Shown: one piece after another, positions 9,849-19,504 of the stretch
Position numbering within the stretch: the stretch's first letter is position 1
How the letters are laid out: each line of letters opens with the position of its first letter
Assembly: GCA_013153865.1 (NCBI GenBank)
Contig: JAADDR010000033.1
Location: forward strand, 1-40,580
Direction: 5' to 3'
Length of the DNA: 40,580 nucleotides
DNA from: Chlorobiota bacterium
GTDB lineage: Bacteria; Bacteroidota; Bacteroidia; Bacteroidales; JAADGE01
Translations under genes and position numbers: made by a program
Notes under the pieces: generated by a model
Database searches by the model: none
What the model was told of the DNA's origin: nothing
Seen by the model: the letters and a program-made list of their open reading frames with translations, nothing else

Positions 9849-11234
9849 ATGAAACACATTATTTTATCTCTTTTCGTTATTATTTCTTTTTCCGTTAAAA
9901 ATTTTGCTCAAAAAACTTTAAGCGAAAAAGAACTTAAAGAAATAAGAAATTCATACGACAAAAACAACACATGCCTGAAAGCCGTTACGAATGCCGTATC
10001 CAACAACGACATTAAAAAGTTGGCTCTTAACAGACAAAATATCGGAAAATTCGATCACGAGTTTAAATATAAAGTAAACGTAAACGGTATAACAAACCAA
10101 AAATCGTCCGGAAGATGCTGGATGTTTACCTCGCTTAACGTTATGCGACCCAAAGCCGCCGAAACATTTAACCTGCCGATGTTCGAATATTCCGAAAACT
10201 ATCTCTATTTTTGGGATATATTCGAAAAATCAAACTTGTTTCTCGAAAGCATCATAGAAACCCGAAACAAAAAAATCGACGACAGAGAAGTAGATTGGTT
10301 GTTTTCAAACGTAGTAGGAGACGGAGGAGTTTGGAACTCGTTTACGAATCTTGCCGAAAAATACGGTTTAGTCCCGAAAGAAGCAATGCCCGAAACTCAT
10401 TCAAGCGAAAATACCCGTATGATGATAAAACTGATACGTCGCAAACTTAGAGGCGACGCCCTGAACCTGAGAAATATGAAAGGCACCGACGAAGTCTTGC
10501 GACAAGCAAAAATCAATATGCTTAAAGACATTTATAAAATGCTGTGCATAAATCTCGGAGAACCTCCGGCAATTTTCGAATGGAGATATAAAGACAAGGA
10601 CGGCAACCTTACGGAATACAAAAAATACACTCCCGAATCATTTATGAAAGAATCGCTCGGTGATATTAAATTTTCGGATTACGTAATGCTGATGGACGAC
10701 CCGTCAAAACCTTATTACAAACTTTACGAAATAGATAAAGACAGAAATATTCTCGAAGGCAAAAACTGGAAATTCATAAACCTGCCTGCAAAAGAAATTA
10801 AAAAATTCGCACTTAAATCATTGAAAAACAACGAAGCAATGTATTTTTCCTGTGATGTCGGAAAACAACTTAACAAAGACGAAGGTCTTCTCGATACAGA
10901 GAATTATGATTACGAATCACTTTTTGGCGTTAAATTTGATATGAATAAAAAAGAACGAATTTTATCGCACGAAAGCGGTTCCACTCACGGCATGGCTTTA
11001 ATCGGTGCGGATACCGACAAAAACGGAAATATTACTAAATGGTTACTTGAAAACAGCTGGGGAAAAGAATCGGGACATAGCGGATATTTAACAATGACGG
11101 ACAGATGGTTCGACGAATACATGTTCAGAGTAGTTATACCGAAAAAGTTCATAGACGAAAAAACCTTAAACATACTCAAACAAAGACCTGTTATGTTACC
11201 GCCTTGGGACCCGATGTTTAAAGAAGACCTTTAA
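9849..11234 (+). CDS. Secreted C1B cysteine peptidase, aminopeptidase C / bleomycin hydrolase-like
   Basis: KSSGRCWMFTSLNVMRP (Cys), HGMALIGAD (His), LENSWG (Asn), C-terminal PPWDPM; signal peptide MKHIILSLFVIISFSVKNFAQ from ATG 9849 (ORF track start 9822 is TTG). Confidence 0.88.
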   Translation: MKHIILSLFVIISFSVKNFAQKTLSEKELKEIRNSYDKNNTCLKAVTNAVSNNDIKKLALNRQNIGKFDHEFKYKVNVNGITNQKSSGRCWMFTSLNVMRPKAAETFNLPMFEYSENYLYFWDIFEKSNLFLESIIETRNKKIDDREVDWLFSNVVGDGGVWNSFTNLAEKYGLVPKEAMPETHSSENTRMMIKLIRRKLRGDALNLRNMKGTDEVLRQAKINMLKDIYKMLCINLGEPPAIFEWRYKDKDGNLTEYKKYTPESFMKESLGDIKFSDYVMLMDDPSKPYYKLYEIDKDRNILEGKNWKFINLPAKEIKKFALKSLKNNEAMYFSCDVGKQLNKDEGLLDTENYDYESLFGVKFDMNKKERILSHESGSTHGMALIGADTDKNGNITKWLLENSWGKESGHSGYLTMTDRWFDEYMFRVVIPKKFIDEKTLNILKQRPVMLPPWDPMFKEDL

Positions 11235-11249
11235 CATAACTCATATAAA

Positions 11250-12839
11250 ATGAAACCAAAAACGCTTCTTGCAATATTTATCCTTGTTGCGGCAATTACA
11301 ACAAGTTGTAAAATGATGCAATCTGGAAAATTAGACAACATACAACTTACCGAAGATTTTATTGAAGGGGATATTTTTCTGGAAAGTATAGATTTTTACG
11401 AACGATTTCTTTACGATAACCCCAACGATGCCGATTTTAACTATAAAATGGGATTTGCACTCTTAAATACCAAAGGAAGAGAAAAAGAATCAATAAAATA
11501 TTTTAAAAAAGCAAAAGAAAATTTTAATAAACCTTCAACACTCAATAGATATGTAGAAAGTTCTTTCCAGCTTGCCAGAGCATACAGAGCTTCGTATCTT
11601 TTTGTTGCGGCAATGCAAGAACTCGCCGAACTCAGACCGCTTGTCGAAAAAAATAAAGACGTACTTGCGGTAATAGATCGCGAAATATTCAAATGCGAAT
11701 CCGGTAAAAAACTTTTCGAAAACAAAATAAAATTCGAAATTACAAACCTCGGCGACAGTGTTAATTCCGAATTTCAAGACCACAGTCCTGTTATTTCCGC
11801 CGACGAATCCACTCTTATATTTACATCCAGAAGACCAAACGGTTGGGAAGAAGAAATAGACGAAGACGGAAATTACAACGAAGATATTTTTATATGCGAA
11901 AAAAAAGACGGACAATGGACTAAAGCAAAAGGAATAAAAAACATAAATACCAAGAACCACGAAGCAACCTGCGGACTTTCGGTTGACGGACAAACTCTGT
12001 TCATATACAAAGCCGACGATTACGGAAGCATATACCAAAGTACGCTCGAAAACGGAGAATGGAGCAAACCGGTAAAACTCGGAGCAAATATAAATACCGA
12101 AGATCGTGAAACACACGCATCAATGTCGGCAGACGGAAAATATCTGTATTTTACAAGCGACAGACCCGGAGGGTTCGGAGGGTTGGATATTTACGTTTCC
12201 GAAAAAATGAAAAACGGTATATGGGGACCTCCGCGTAATCTCGGAGAAGGAGTAAACACAAAATACAATGAAGAGGGCCCGTTTATCCACCCCGACGGCA
12301 AAACACTGTATTTCAGTTCAAAAGGACATGAAAACCTCGGAGGGTACGACATCTTTAAATCCGAGAAAACACAATTCGGAACCTGGACCAAAGCCGAAAA
12401 TATAGGATACCCGATAAACACCGTAGGCGACGATGTTTTTTACACTCCTACCGCCGACGGACAACATGCGTATTATTCATCAAAAAGAAGTCCCGAATCG
12501 GAAGACAATGACATATTTTTAATAACATTGGACTCGGTTAAACGCTCGGACATAACGGTAATGATAGGAAACGTATTTGCAAAATGCTCTCCCGAAATTC
12601 CCGCAAACGTTAAAATTACCGTAAAAGACAAAGAAACACAAGAAGAATATCACATAAAACCGAATCCGAAAAACAAAAGATTCATATTCATAGCAAAATG
12701 GGGAAAAACATATAACATATCGGTATCCGTAAATGACGAAATAATATTTACCGACAAACTTTATATTTCACCGGATAATGCACCCAAAAAAATGAACTAT
12801 AAAAAAATAAGATTAGACCCCGACAGTAACTGTCATTAA
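11250..12839 (+). CDS. PD40 (WD40-like) beta-propeller lipoprotein with N-terminal TPR-like region
   Basis: Lipobox ITTSCK; repeated YLYFTSDRPGGFGGLDIYVSEK / TLYFSSKGHENLGGYDIFKSEK; no OmpA domain at C-terminus. Confidence 0.8.
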   Translation: MKPKTLLAIFILVAAITTSCKMMQSGKLDNIQLTEDFIEGDIFLESIDFYERFLYDNPNDADFNYKMGFALLNTKGREKESIKYFKKAKENFNKPSTLNRYVESSFQLARAYRASYLFVAAMQELAELRPLVEKNKDVLAVIDREIFKCESGKKLFENKIKFEITNLGDSVNSEFQDHSPVISADESTLIFTSRRPNGWEEEIDEDGNYNEDIFICEKKDGQWTKAKGIKNINTKNHEATCGLSVDGQTLFIYKADDYGSIYQSTLENGEWSKPVKLGANINTEDRETHASMSADGKYLYFTSDRPGGFGGLDIYVSEKMKNGIWGPPRNLGEGVNTKYNEEGPFIHPDGKTLYFSSKGHENLGGYDIFKSEKTQFGTWTKAENIGYPINTVGDDVFYTPTADGQHAYYSSKRSPESEDNDIFLITLDSVKRSDITVMIGNVFAKCSPEIPANVKITVKDKETQEEYHIKPNPKNKRFIFIAKWGKTYNISVSVNDEIIFTDKLYISPDNAPKKMNYKKIRLDPDSNCH

Positions 12840-12885
12840 ACCTTAAATTAATAAAAGTAAAATTTCAATATTAAACAAACTTACA

Positions 12886-12893
12886 TATCTTTG
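12886..12893 (+). promoter_or_regulatory. Putative -7 element (TATCTTTG) for the transaldolase-like gene
   Basis: TAnnTTTG match 37 bp upstream of ATG 12930. Confidence 0.45.
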
Positions 12894-12929
12894 CCGACTG
12901 TTTAAAATTATATCAAAAGCAAAGAAATT

Positions 12930-13586
12930 ATGAAATTTTTTATAGACACTGCAAATATCGAGCAAATAAAAGAAGCTCAAGACCTCGGAATACTCGACGG
13001 CGTTACTACAAATCCCTCCCTGATGGCTAAAGAAGGCATAAAAGGAGATGAGAACATTAAAAATCATTACAAAAACATTTGCGAAATAGTTGACGGAGAC
13101 GTAAGTGCGGAAGTTATATCCGTTGACTACGAAGGAATGATTAAAGAAGGAGAATCTTTAGCAGCTTTGCATCCTCAAATTACAATTAAAATACCGATGA
13201 TAAAAGACGGTGTAAAAGCAATTAAATATTTTTCGGATAAAGGACTTAAAACAAATTGTACGTTGGTATTTTCCGCCGGTCAGGCATTACTTGCCGCAAA
13301 AGCCGGTGCAACATACGTATCACCCTTTATAGGAAGACTCGACGATATATCTTCAAACGGTATCGAACTTATAGCACAAATAGTTGACATATATAACTAT
13401 TACGGTTTTAAAACCGAAGTCCTTGCGGCATCAATTCGACATACCCAACATATTATACAATGCGCCGAAGCAGGTGCCGACGTTATTACCGCACCTCTTA
13501 ATGCAATACTCGGATTACTGAAACACCCGCTTACCGATGCGGGACTCGAAAAATTCCTTGCCGATTATCATAAACTGAACGGCTGA
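12930..13586 (+). CDS. Fructose-6-phosphate aldolase / short transaldolase
   Basis: [67 protein letters not shown]. Confidence 0.93.
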   Translation: MKFFIDTANIEQIKEAQDLGILDGVTTNPSLMAKEGIKGDENIKNHYKNICEIVDGDVSAEVISVDYEGMIKEGESLAALHPQITIKIPMIKDGVKAIKYFSDKGLKTNCTLVFSAGQALLAAKAGATYVSPFIGRLDDISSNGIELIAQIVDIYNYYGFKTEVLAASIRHTQHIIQCAEAGADVITAPLNAILGLLKHPLTDAGLEKFLADYHKLNG

Positions 13587-13600
13587 TAATAAAATATAAC

Positions 13601-13646
13601 AAGGCTGTTTCAAAAATATTATTATCGATACTTTTAAAACAGCCTT
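13601..13646. terminator. Bidirectional hairpin between convergent fsa/tal and DUF302 genes
   Basis: AAGGCTGTTT(13601-13610) / AAACAGCCTT(13637-13646). Confidence 0.65.
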
Positions 13647-13670
13647 ACAATTTTCTCGCTTAAATAAAAA

Positions 13671-14117
13671 TTATTTCCGAACTCCCTTTACGGTTGCATC
13701 AACTATATCCTGTAAAGTTTGTGTTACATGCTTCGAAATAGGAACAATATCCAATTCCGGAAACATCATACTTACCATCCAAGGTTTCATCTTCATAAAA
13801 CGAAGAGTCGTCTTTCCGTTTTCTCTTGCAACAATAATACTTTTAGGCATCATAACACCCATATCAAAACTCAAATTCGTAAGAGCATTATGAGATTTCG
13901 GAGCATTACAAATCTGAACTATCTTGTATTCAAAATCATCCGGTAAAGCCAATCCTTTTTTAGTATAAGTTTCTTTTAAATCATGAACGGCTTGAATACC
14001 GAACTGTTTTTCTTTGGCAGCCTTCTCCAACGATTCGATAACTTCGTTAAAAGGTGCGTCAACACTTACTTTTTGAACAATATTGCCCATCAAAAGATTT
14101 GAGATAAATTTTTTCAT
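13671..14117 (-). CDS. DUF302 domain-containing protein
   Basis: VQKVSVDAPFNEVIESLEKAAKEKQFGIQAVHDL..., VQICNAPKSHNALTNLSFDMGVMMPKSIIV. Confidence 0.82.
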   Translation of the reverse strand: MKKFISNLLMGNIVQKVSVDAPFNEVIESLEKAAKEKQFGIQAVHDLKETYTKKGLALPDDFEYKIVQICNAPKSHNALTNLSFDMGVMMPKSIIVARENGKTTLRFMKMKPWMVSMMFPELDIVPISKHVTQTLQDIVDATVKGVRK

Positions 14118-14146
14118 TATTTCGAATTATTTAAGTTATACAAATG

Positions 14147-14154
14147 CAAATATA
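14147..14154 (-). promoter_or_regulatory. Putative -7 element (TATATTTG) for the DUF302 gene
   Basis: CAAATATA on + strand; TAnnTTTG match 30 bp upstream of start. Confidence 0.4.
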
Positions 14155-14347
14155 TTTATTTAAAACATATGCTCAAAACATATCCGGATTAAAAAAATTT
14201 TTTAATTACCCTGCTCTACCCTCAATATGCCGTGTATCCCCGACAATAATGACATTACACATAATTTTAGACACACTCCGGAACAAAAACTTTCACTTTT
14301 TTTTTAAAAAAATACAAAAAAATTTGCACAATTAAAAAATATTGTCA

Positions 14348-14355
14348 TACATTTG
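14348..14355 (+). promoter_or_regulatory. Putative -7 element (TACATTTG) of the ABC/GntR operon
   Basis: TAnnTTTG match upstream of ATG 14394. Confidence 0.5.
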
Positions 14356-14357
14356 CA

Positions 14358-14379
14358 GTGTATTAGTTCTGTAACACAC
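14358..14379 (+). promoter_or_regulatory. Putative GntR (YtrA-type) operator
   Basis: Imperfect inverted repeat GTGTATTA-GTTCTG-TAACACAC directly downstream of the -7 element. Confidence 0.5.
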
Positions 14380-14393
14380 TAAAACAATATATC

Positions 14394-15224
14394 ATGATAA
14401 CCATTAACAATCTCAATTTCGGATATCAAAAAAAGAATAAACTTTTTTCCGATTTGAATCTAAGCGCTAAACCGGGCAGAATATACGGATTACTCGGAAA
14501 AAACGGTTCCGGAAAAACAACATTGCTGAAGCATGTTGCCGGATTATTGCAGCCGCAATCAGGAGAAATTCTTCTGAACGGAAAAATTCCGCAAAAAAGA
14601 ACAACGGATGTGTTGGCTTCATATTACATGATACCCGAAGAATTCGAAACCCCTTCGCTAAACGTAAAAACATTCGTAAAAATTAATGCTCCGTTCTATC
14701 CGGATTTCAACGAAAATCAATTTTACAAATACCTTGATGAATTTAAAATAAATACAAAGCAAAAACTGAGCAAAATGTCATACGGACAAAAAAAGAAAGT
14801 GCTTATTTCTTTCGGAATTGCAACAAACACGCCGTTGCTTATAGCAGACGAACCCACAAACGGGCTCGACATACCTTCTAAAAGCACTTTCCGCAAAATT
14901 ACGGCTTCTTCGCTTGACGAAAACAAAACAATTATAATATCAACTCATCAGGTCAAAGACATAGAAGGAATTATTGATACTCTGATAGTTCTCGACAACG
15001 GCAAAATAATTTTTAACCGCTCTCTCGAAGAGGTATCGGAAAAATTATGCTTCAAAACAGTTAACAACCCCGAAAAAAACAATGTCTTGTATGCCGAAAG
15101 AAATCTGACAGGATACGATGCGATATTAAAAAACACGGAAAAAGAATATACACGCATCAATTTAGAACTGCTGTTCAACTCTGTTATAGAATCAAACAGC
15201 AAAATTATAAACGAATTTAACTAA
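14394..15224 (+). CDS. ABC transporter ATP-binding protein
   Basis: Walker A GLLGKNGSGKTTLL, signature MSYGQKKK, Walker B LLIADEPTNGLD, H-loop STHQ. Confidence 0.93.
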   Translation: MITINNLNFGYQKKNKLFSDLNLSAKPGRIYGLLGKNGSGKTTLLKHVAGLLQPQSGEILLNGKIPQKRTTDVLASYYMIPEEFETPSLNVKTFVKINAPFYPDFNENQFYKYLDEFKINTKQKLSKMSYGQKKKVLISFGIATNTPLLIADEPTNGLDIPSKSTFRKITASSLDENKTIIISTHQVKDIEGIIDTLIVLDNGKIIFNRSLEEVSEKLCFKTVNNPEKNNVLYAERNLTGYDAILKNTEKEYTRINLELLFNSVIESNSKIINEFN

Positions 15225-15240
15225 CAAAAAATAACGTAAA

Positions 15241-16014
15241 ATGGAAAACATAAAAACTTTCAGTTTTAAACGAATATTTCTGCTGATGCAAAAAACTGTT
15301 TACGAAAATGCAAAATCAATATTAACGGGAATAATCACACTGTTCGGAATATATTCGTTCATATTGTTTATAAGTGCGCTAAACGACGGCGACGCATGGG
15401 CAAACACCGAGGTCTTCTATTATTCGGGACTGATAATAGGCGCAATATATGTCGCCGGAACGGCATTTACGGATTTCAGAAGCAAAGGAAAAACCTTTTC
15501 TTATCTTACGCTGCCGGCATCCGTACTCGAAAAATTTATTGCGGAATTTTTACTGATCAATATCGGATTCTTTATCGGATATACAATCGTTTTCTACTTG
15601 TTTAATACCTTAATGATAATTATCGGTAATTTCTTAATGATTGACGTGCATTTGGCAAACATATTCTACTATAAATCCGAAATAATTAAAGGAATACCCG
15701 TCTTTTTCATTAATCAGGCAATATTTTTGGCAGGTGCGGCAACCTTCAGAAAAGCCCCTCTGTTTAAAACAATATCAGCTATGTTCATATACGGAATTTT
15801 CATGACAATAATTTTATCACTATTATTTTATTCCGCTAAAGACGTATTTACGGCTTTACCTCCGTATCTCGGAAATCATGATATCAAATTCGGAATATCG
15901 GGAACATTCGGTTCCGAATTGATTCCCGATAAATTTCAATACCTGTTTTACATAATTTTAACAGTTTCATTTTGGGCATACACTTATTTCAAACTAAAAG
16001 AAAAGGAGGTATAA
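15241..16014 (+). CDS. ABC transporter permease (ABC-2-like membrane protein)
   Basis: Several hydrophobic segments; directly between the ATPase and GntR genes. Confidence 0.75.
   Translation: MENIKTFSFKRIFLLMQKTVYENAKSILTGIITLFGIYSFILFISALNDGDAWANTEVFYYSGLIIGAIYVAGTAFTDFRSKGKTFSYLTLPASVLEKFIAEFLLINIGFFIGYTIVFYLFNTLMIIIGNFLMIDVHLANIFYYKSEIIKGIPVFFINQAIFLAGAATFRKAPLFKTISAMFIYGIFMTIILSLLFYSAKDVFTALPPYLGNHDIKFGISGTFGSELIPDKFQYLFYIILTVSFWAYTYFKLKEKEV
16003..16010 (+). promoter_or_regulatory. Consensus Shine-Dalgarno AAGGAGGT upstream of the GntR gene
   Basis: AAGGAGGT ends 5 nt before ATG 16016, within the last codons of the permease ORF. Confidence 0.6.
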
Positions 16015-16015
16015 A

Positions 16016-16396
16016 ATGAATTTCAAAAACGACAAAGCAATATATCTCCAATTGGCTGACTATTTTTACGAAAATATTCTTACCGGAAAAATGAAACCGG
16101 ACGAAAGAATACCTTCCGTAAGAGACTTAGCTGCCGAAACGGAGGTAAACCCTAACACGGTTATGAGAACATACAAACATTTGCAGGATAATAACATTAT
16201 TTACAACAAAAGAGGCATAGGATATTTTATTTCCGAAGATGCCCTCAAAATAACTCACAAAATGAAAAAAGACGAATTCATAAAAGAAACTCTTCCCGAT
16301 TTTTTTAAAATGTTGAAAAACTTAAATATAACCTTTTCAGAAATAGAAGAATTATACCGAAATTATTTAAAAGAAAACAAAAATGAAAACAAGTAA
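16016..16396 (+). CDS. GntR-family transcriptional regulator, YtrA subfamily
   Basis: IYLQLADYFYENILTGKMKPDERIPSVRDLAAETEVNPNTVMRTYKHLQDNNIIYNKRGIGYFI winged HTH, short C-terminus. Confidence 0.92.
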   Translation: MNFKNDKAIYLQLADYFYENILTGKMKPDERIPSVRDLAAETEVNPNTVMRTYKHLQDNNIIYNKRGIGYFISEDALKITHKMKKDEFIKETLPDFFKMLKNLNITFSEIEELYRNYLKENKNENK

Positions 16397-17027
16397 AATA
16401 ATATTATTAAGCATAATAGCATTTTCCGTAATATTAACGGTTACAGAATTTCTAATCGTAGTAAACAAAGCTGAAAAATTCATAAAAGAATCAACCGAAG
16501 ATGCAAAAAACGAGAACAAACAAACCGAAAAAATAAGTCGAAACGGCAAAACAATAAAACTGGAAAACTTCTCGGTAATAAATATCTCTGGAGAAGGAAG
16601 TCTGGCGGTAATACAATCCGAAAACAACTTCTTCCAATATTTTTCCGACGAAGCACCCTTACCGGAAATAAAAAACGATACAATATTTATTACATGCAAA
16701 ACACAAGAAAATTTCTTATACGCAAAAACTCCCAATACCGTAATCGTAAGCCGAAATACGGAAGTTAATTTAGACGACATAAGCACAAATACGCTTAACA
16801 TAAAAACTTCCGGTAAAGCAAAATTAAGTGCCGACGACCTGAAAATAAAAAACCTGAATATACTTGCGGAAAACTCGTCTTCAATAGAAATTTACGACAT
16901 AAAAAGCAAAAACGTAAACTCTCAATTTATACTGAGAGACACATCAAACTTATTTATTGAAGATACCGAAAACCTTAACCTTAACATAAAAAAAGAAGAT
17001 AACGCAAAACTGAAAATAAGAAACTGA
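16383..17027 (+). CDS. DUF2807-like (head GIN-like) putative beta-helix protein, membrane anchored
   Basis: N-terminal hydrophobic anchor; repeating short beta-strand pattern; overlaps the GntR stop (ATGAAAACAAGTAA). Confidence 0.5.
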   Translation: MKTSKIILLSIIAFSVILTVTEFLIVVNKAEKFIKESTEDAKNENKQTEKISRNGKTIKLENFSVINISGEGSLAVIQSENNFFQYFSDEAPLPEIKNDTIFITCKTQENFLYAKTPNTVIVSRNTEVNLDDISTNTLNIKTSGKAKLSADDLKIKNLNILAENSSSIEIYDIKSKNVNSQFILRDTSNLFIEDTENLNLNIKKEDNAKLKIRN

Positions 17028-17109
17028 AACATGTAACTAAAAACAACAATACACGTTGTAATACAGGTCTTTATATAAAAAATCAAACAACAAGGAAAAA
17101 ACCGTAAAA

Positions 17110-19479
17110 ATGAAAACAACAATAAAATATCTTTTAATCGCTGTAATAATTGCGGCAAGCCGAAACTACACCTTTGCCGAAAAAAAATCCGGAGTATCCG
17201 GACAAGTTAAAGATGCCGAAACAAAAAAAAATATGGAATTTTGCACAGTAAGAGTATTCGATGCAAAAGACAGTCTGCTTACCGGAGCGGTAACAGACCA
17301 AACAGGATTCTTCTATCTGCCTCTTAAAAGAGGAAAATACAAACTCGTTACTAACTTTATAGGATACAAAAGCGACACAACCGACATTACCGTAATAACC
17401 GGAAACGAATTTATCGGAATAATAAAACTCTATCCGGAAGAAAACACCGTTGACGAAGTTATAATTAACGGAAAAACATCAGATAACCTTATCGATAAAG
17501 ACGAATATCTCGTTACGACGGAGATGAGAACCGGCTCCGCCGACACAAAAGACGTACTCGACAAAATAGAAGGCGTTACTTACGACAGATACAACAACAG
17601 CATTAAAGTTGACGGCGAAGAAAATATTATGATTCTTGTAAACGGACTGCAAAAAGACCCGGAATACATCTTAACTCTAAACCCCGAACGGCTTAAAAAA
17701 ATAGAAGTAGTAAGAGACCCTTCCGGAAGATATGCTCTCGAAGGTTATTCCGCAATTATTAACATAATCTTAAAAGACGATTACAAAGGTTTCGAATTTT
17801 CGATTGAAGAAAATATGCTGATTGACACCGACGACAAAAACGGGCATATATTTCCGATGAACAGGGTTTCGGCAACTTTTAATTACACTTACAACAAACT
17901 TAACATATATACCAAAATACGAAATGCCTTTATGGATTTCTTTGTAAACTCGTCAACCGAAAAAGAATATTACGACAATAACTTTTTATCCGAAAAAAAT
18001 CCGCCCGACGAAAATCCGAATGCAAATACAAACAGAAATTTCGACAAAATAACCGCCGGAGCGGATTATTTCATAAACCCCAAAAATACCCTGAGTTACG
18101 AAACGGGATTTTCCGGATTATTATTCCCCGAAACCGACCAAACAAGCAACTATCTCGTTAAATATTACAACAACAATACCGAAACGGAAAGTTTTTATTC
18201 GGAATACAAAAACATAAGTTCCGATAAAAGCAACTACCACACACTCTTTTACAAAAGCATATTAAACGAAAAAAATACGCTTAACGCTGATTTTACTTTT
18301 TCTTCGTCCGAAAACAAATACAAAACCGATTATTTCGAAAACCAAGTTCTCGTATCGTCGCAAGAAGGAATAAACGATAATCTTTACACAAAATTCAACA
18401 TAGAACTTGAAAAATCTTTTAATAAAAAATCAAACTTTACCTCCGGATACGGAAACACGTGGAAAAAAGTTACCAACACATATAATTTCGGAGAAACGGA
18501 ATTTACAAGATACGATTTAAGACACAAACTTTACCTTTACTATTCTTACCGGATAAATCCGAAACTCGGATTTAAACTCGGTATTGCCGGAGAAACAAGC
18601 ACTCCCGAAATCGAAAATAAAAAACTCACATATTTCATATATCAACCTTATGCCGATATTAAAATAAAACCGCATAAAATACTCGACATACGGCTGAAAT
18701 ACCGTTCGTCAAGCGATTATCCGTCAATAACTCAGGCAAATCCGGATACTCTCGTAATCGACGAAAATACAGTAAGCACCGGAAACCCGTATATCGAACC
18801 TTCGGTTACGCACAAACTTTCGGTAAGATTTAACATTATGGGGCAACTCGCATCTTTCGAACCTTATTACAGGTTTTCGAATAACTACATAAGCAAAACC
18901 GGACAACTTGACGAAAACGGAACTTTCGTTTATTCTTACGACAATACCGGAAAATACAAAAAATACGGATTTAAAGTCGGACTTACGGTTCCGCTCGGAA
19001 AATCAATATTCTGGCAAAACAATGCCGATTTTTTTACAAGCAGCATTACATACAACAACGAAGAAAACAGCATAAACGATTGGACTATGAGCAGCAACCT
19101 TATGTATATGAACAAAAAACACAAAACAGTTGCAGGAATAATATATCAAAACAACCTTAAAAAAGTTATAACAGCACAAGGATATAATATGTGGAATAAC
19201 GATTTTTGGGGACTTATGATTCAGCAACCTTTGCTTAAACAAAAGCTTAACGTAATGATTTTTTATATAATGCCGATAGATGTCGGTGCGGATTACGTTC
19301 AGGGCTCTTTCATAAAAACTGATACCTACGAAGAAACAAACCTCCAAGACATCGAAATACTCAAAAATATGCTTATGTTCAGAATATCTTTCAGATTAAA
19401 CAAAGGTAAATCAGTAAGAAAAACAGACAAAAACATAGAATTTGAAGACGAAAAACAGGAAAAAGGAGGAATTATCTGA
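17110..19479 (+). CDS. Outer-membrane beta-barrel protein, TonB-dependent-receptor-like, with CarboxypepD_reg-like N-terminal domain
   Basis: SGQVKDAETKKNMEFCTVRVFDAKDSLLTGAVTDQTGFFYLPL; plug-like ILVNGLQKDPEYILTLNPERLKKIEVVRDPSGRYALEGYSAIINIILK; alternating beta-strand C-terminus. Confidence 0.82.
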   Translation: MKTTIKYLLIAVIIAASRNYTFAEKKSGVSGQVKDAETKKNMEFCTVRVFDAKDSLLTGAVTDQTGFFYLPLKRGKYKLVTNFIGYKSDTTDITVITGNEFIGIIKLYPEENTVDEVIINGKTSDNLIDKDEYLVTTEMRTGSADTKDVLDKIEGVTYDRYNNSIKVDGEENIMILVNGLQKDPEYILTLNPERLKKIEVVRDPSGRYALEGYSAIINIILKDDYKGFEFSIEENMLIDTDDKNGHIFPMNRVSATFNYTYNKLNIYTKIRNAFMDFFVNSSTEKEYYDNNFLSEKNPPDENPNANTNRNFDKITAGADYFINPKNTLSYETGFSGLLFPETDQTSNYLVKYYNNNTETESFYSEYKNISSDKSNYHTLFYKSILNEKNTLNADFTFSSSENKYKTDYFENQVLVSSQEGINDNLYTKFNIELEKSFNKKSNFTSGYGNTWKKVTNTYNFGETEFTRYDLRHKLYLYYSYRINPKLGFKLGIAGETSTPEIENKKLTYFIYQPYADIKIKPHKILDIRLKYRSSSDYPSITQANPDTLVIDENTVSTGNPYIEPSVTHKLSVRFNIMGQLASFEPYYRFSNNYISKTGQLDENGTFVYSYDNTGKYKKYGFKVGLTVPLGKSIFWQNNADFFTSSITYNNEENSINDWTMSSNLMYMNKKHKTVAGIIYQNNLKKVITAQGYNMWNNDFWGLMIQQPLLKQKLNVMIFYIMPIDVGADYVQGSFIKTDTYEETNLQDIEILKNMLMFRISFRLNKGKSVRKTDKNIEFEDEKQEKGGII

Positions 19480-19504
19480 TTATAAAAACATAAAAATTAA
19501 AAAA

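Noticed and set aside
11535-12116. 193-aa minus ORF antisense to the PD40 gene
   Set aside because: Shadow ORF with low-complexity aromatic composition; the sense frame shows clear lipobox and propeller repeats
19442-19504. N-terminal extension of the DUF2807 lipoprotein
   Set aside because: Overlaps the barrel gene and would bury the signal peptide/lipobox; ATG 19505 is the better start
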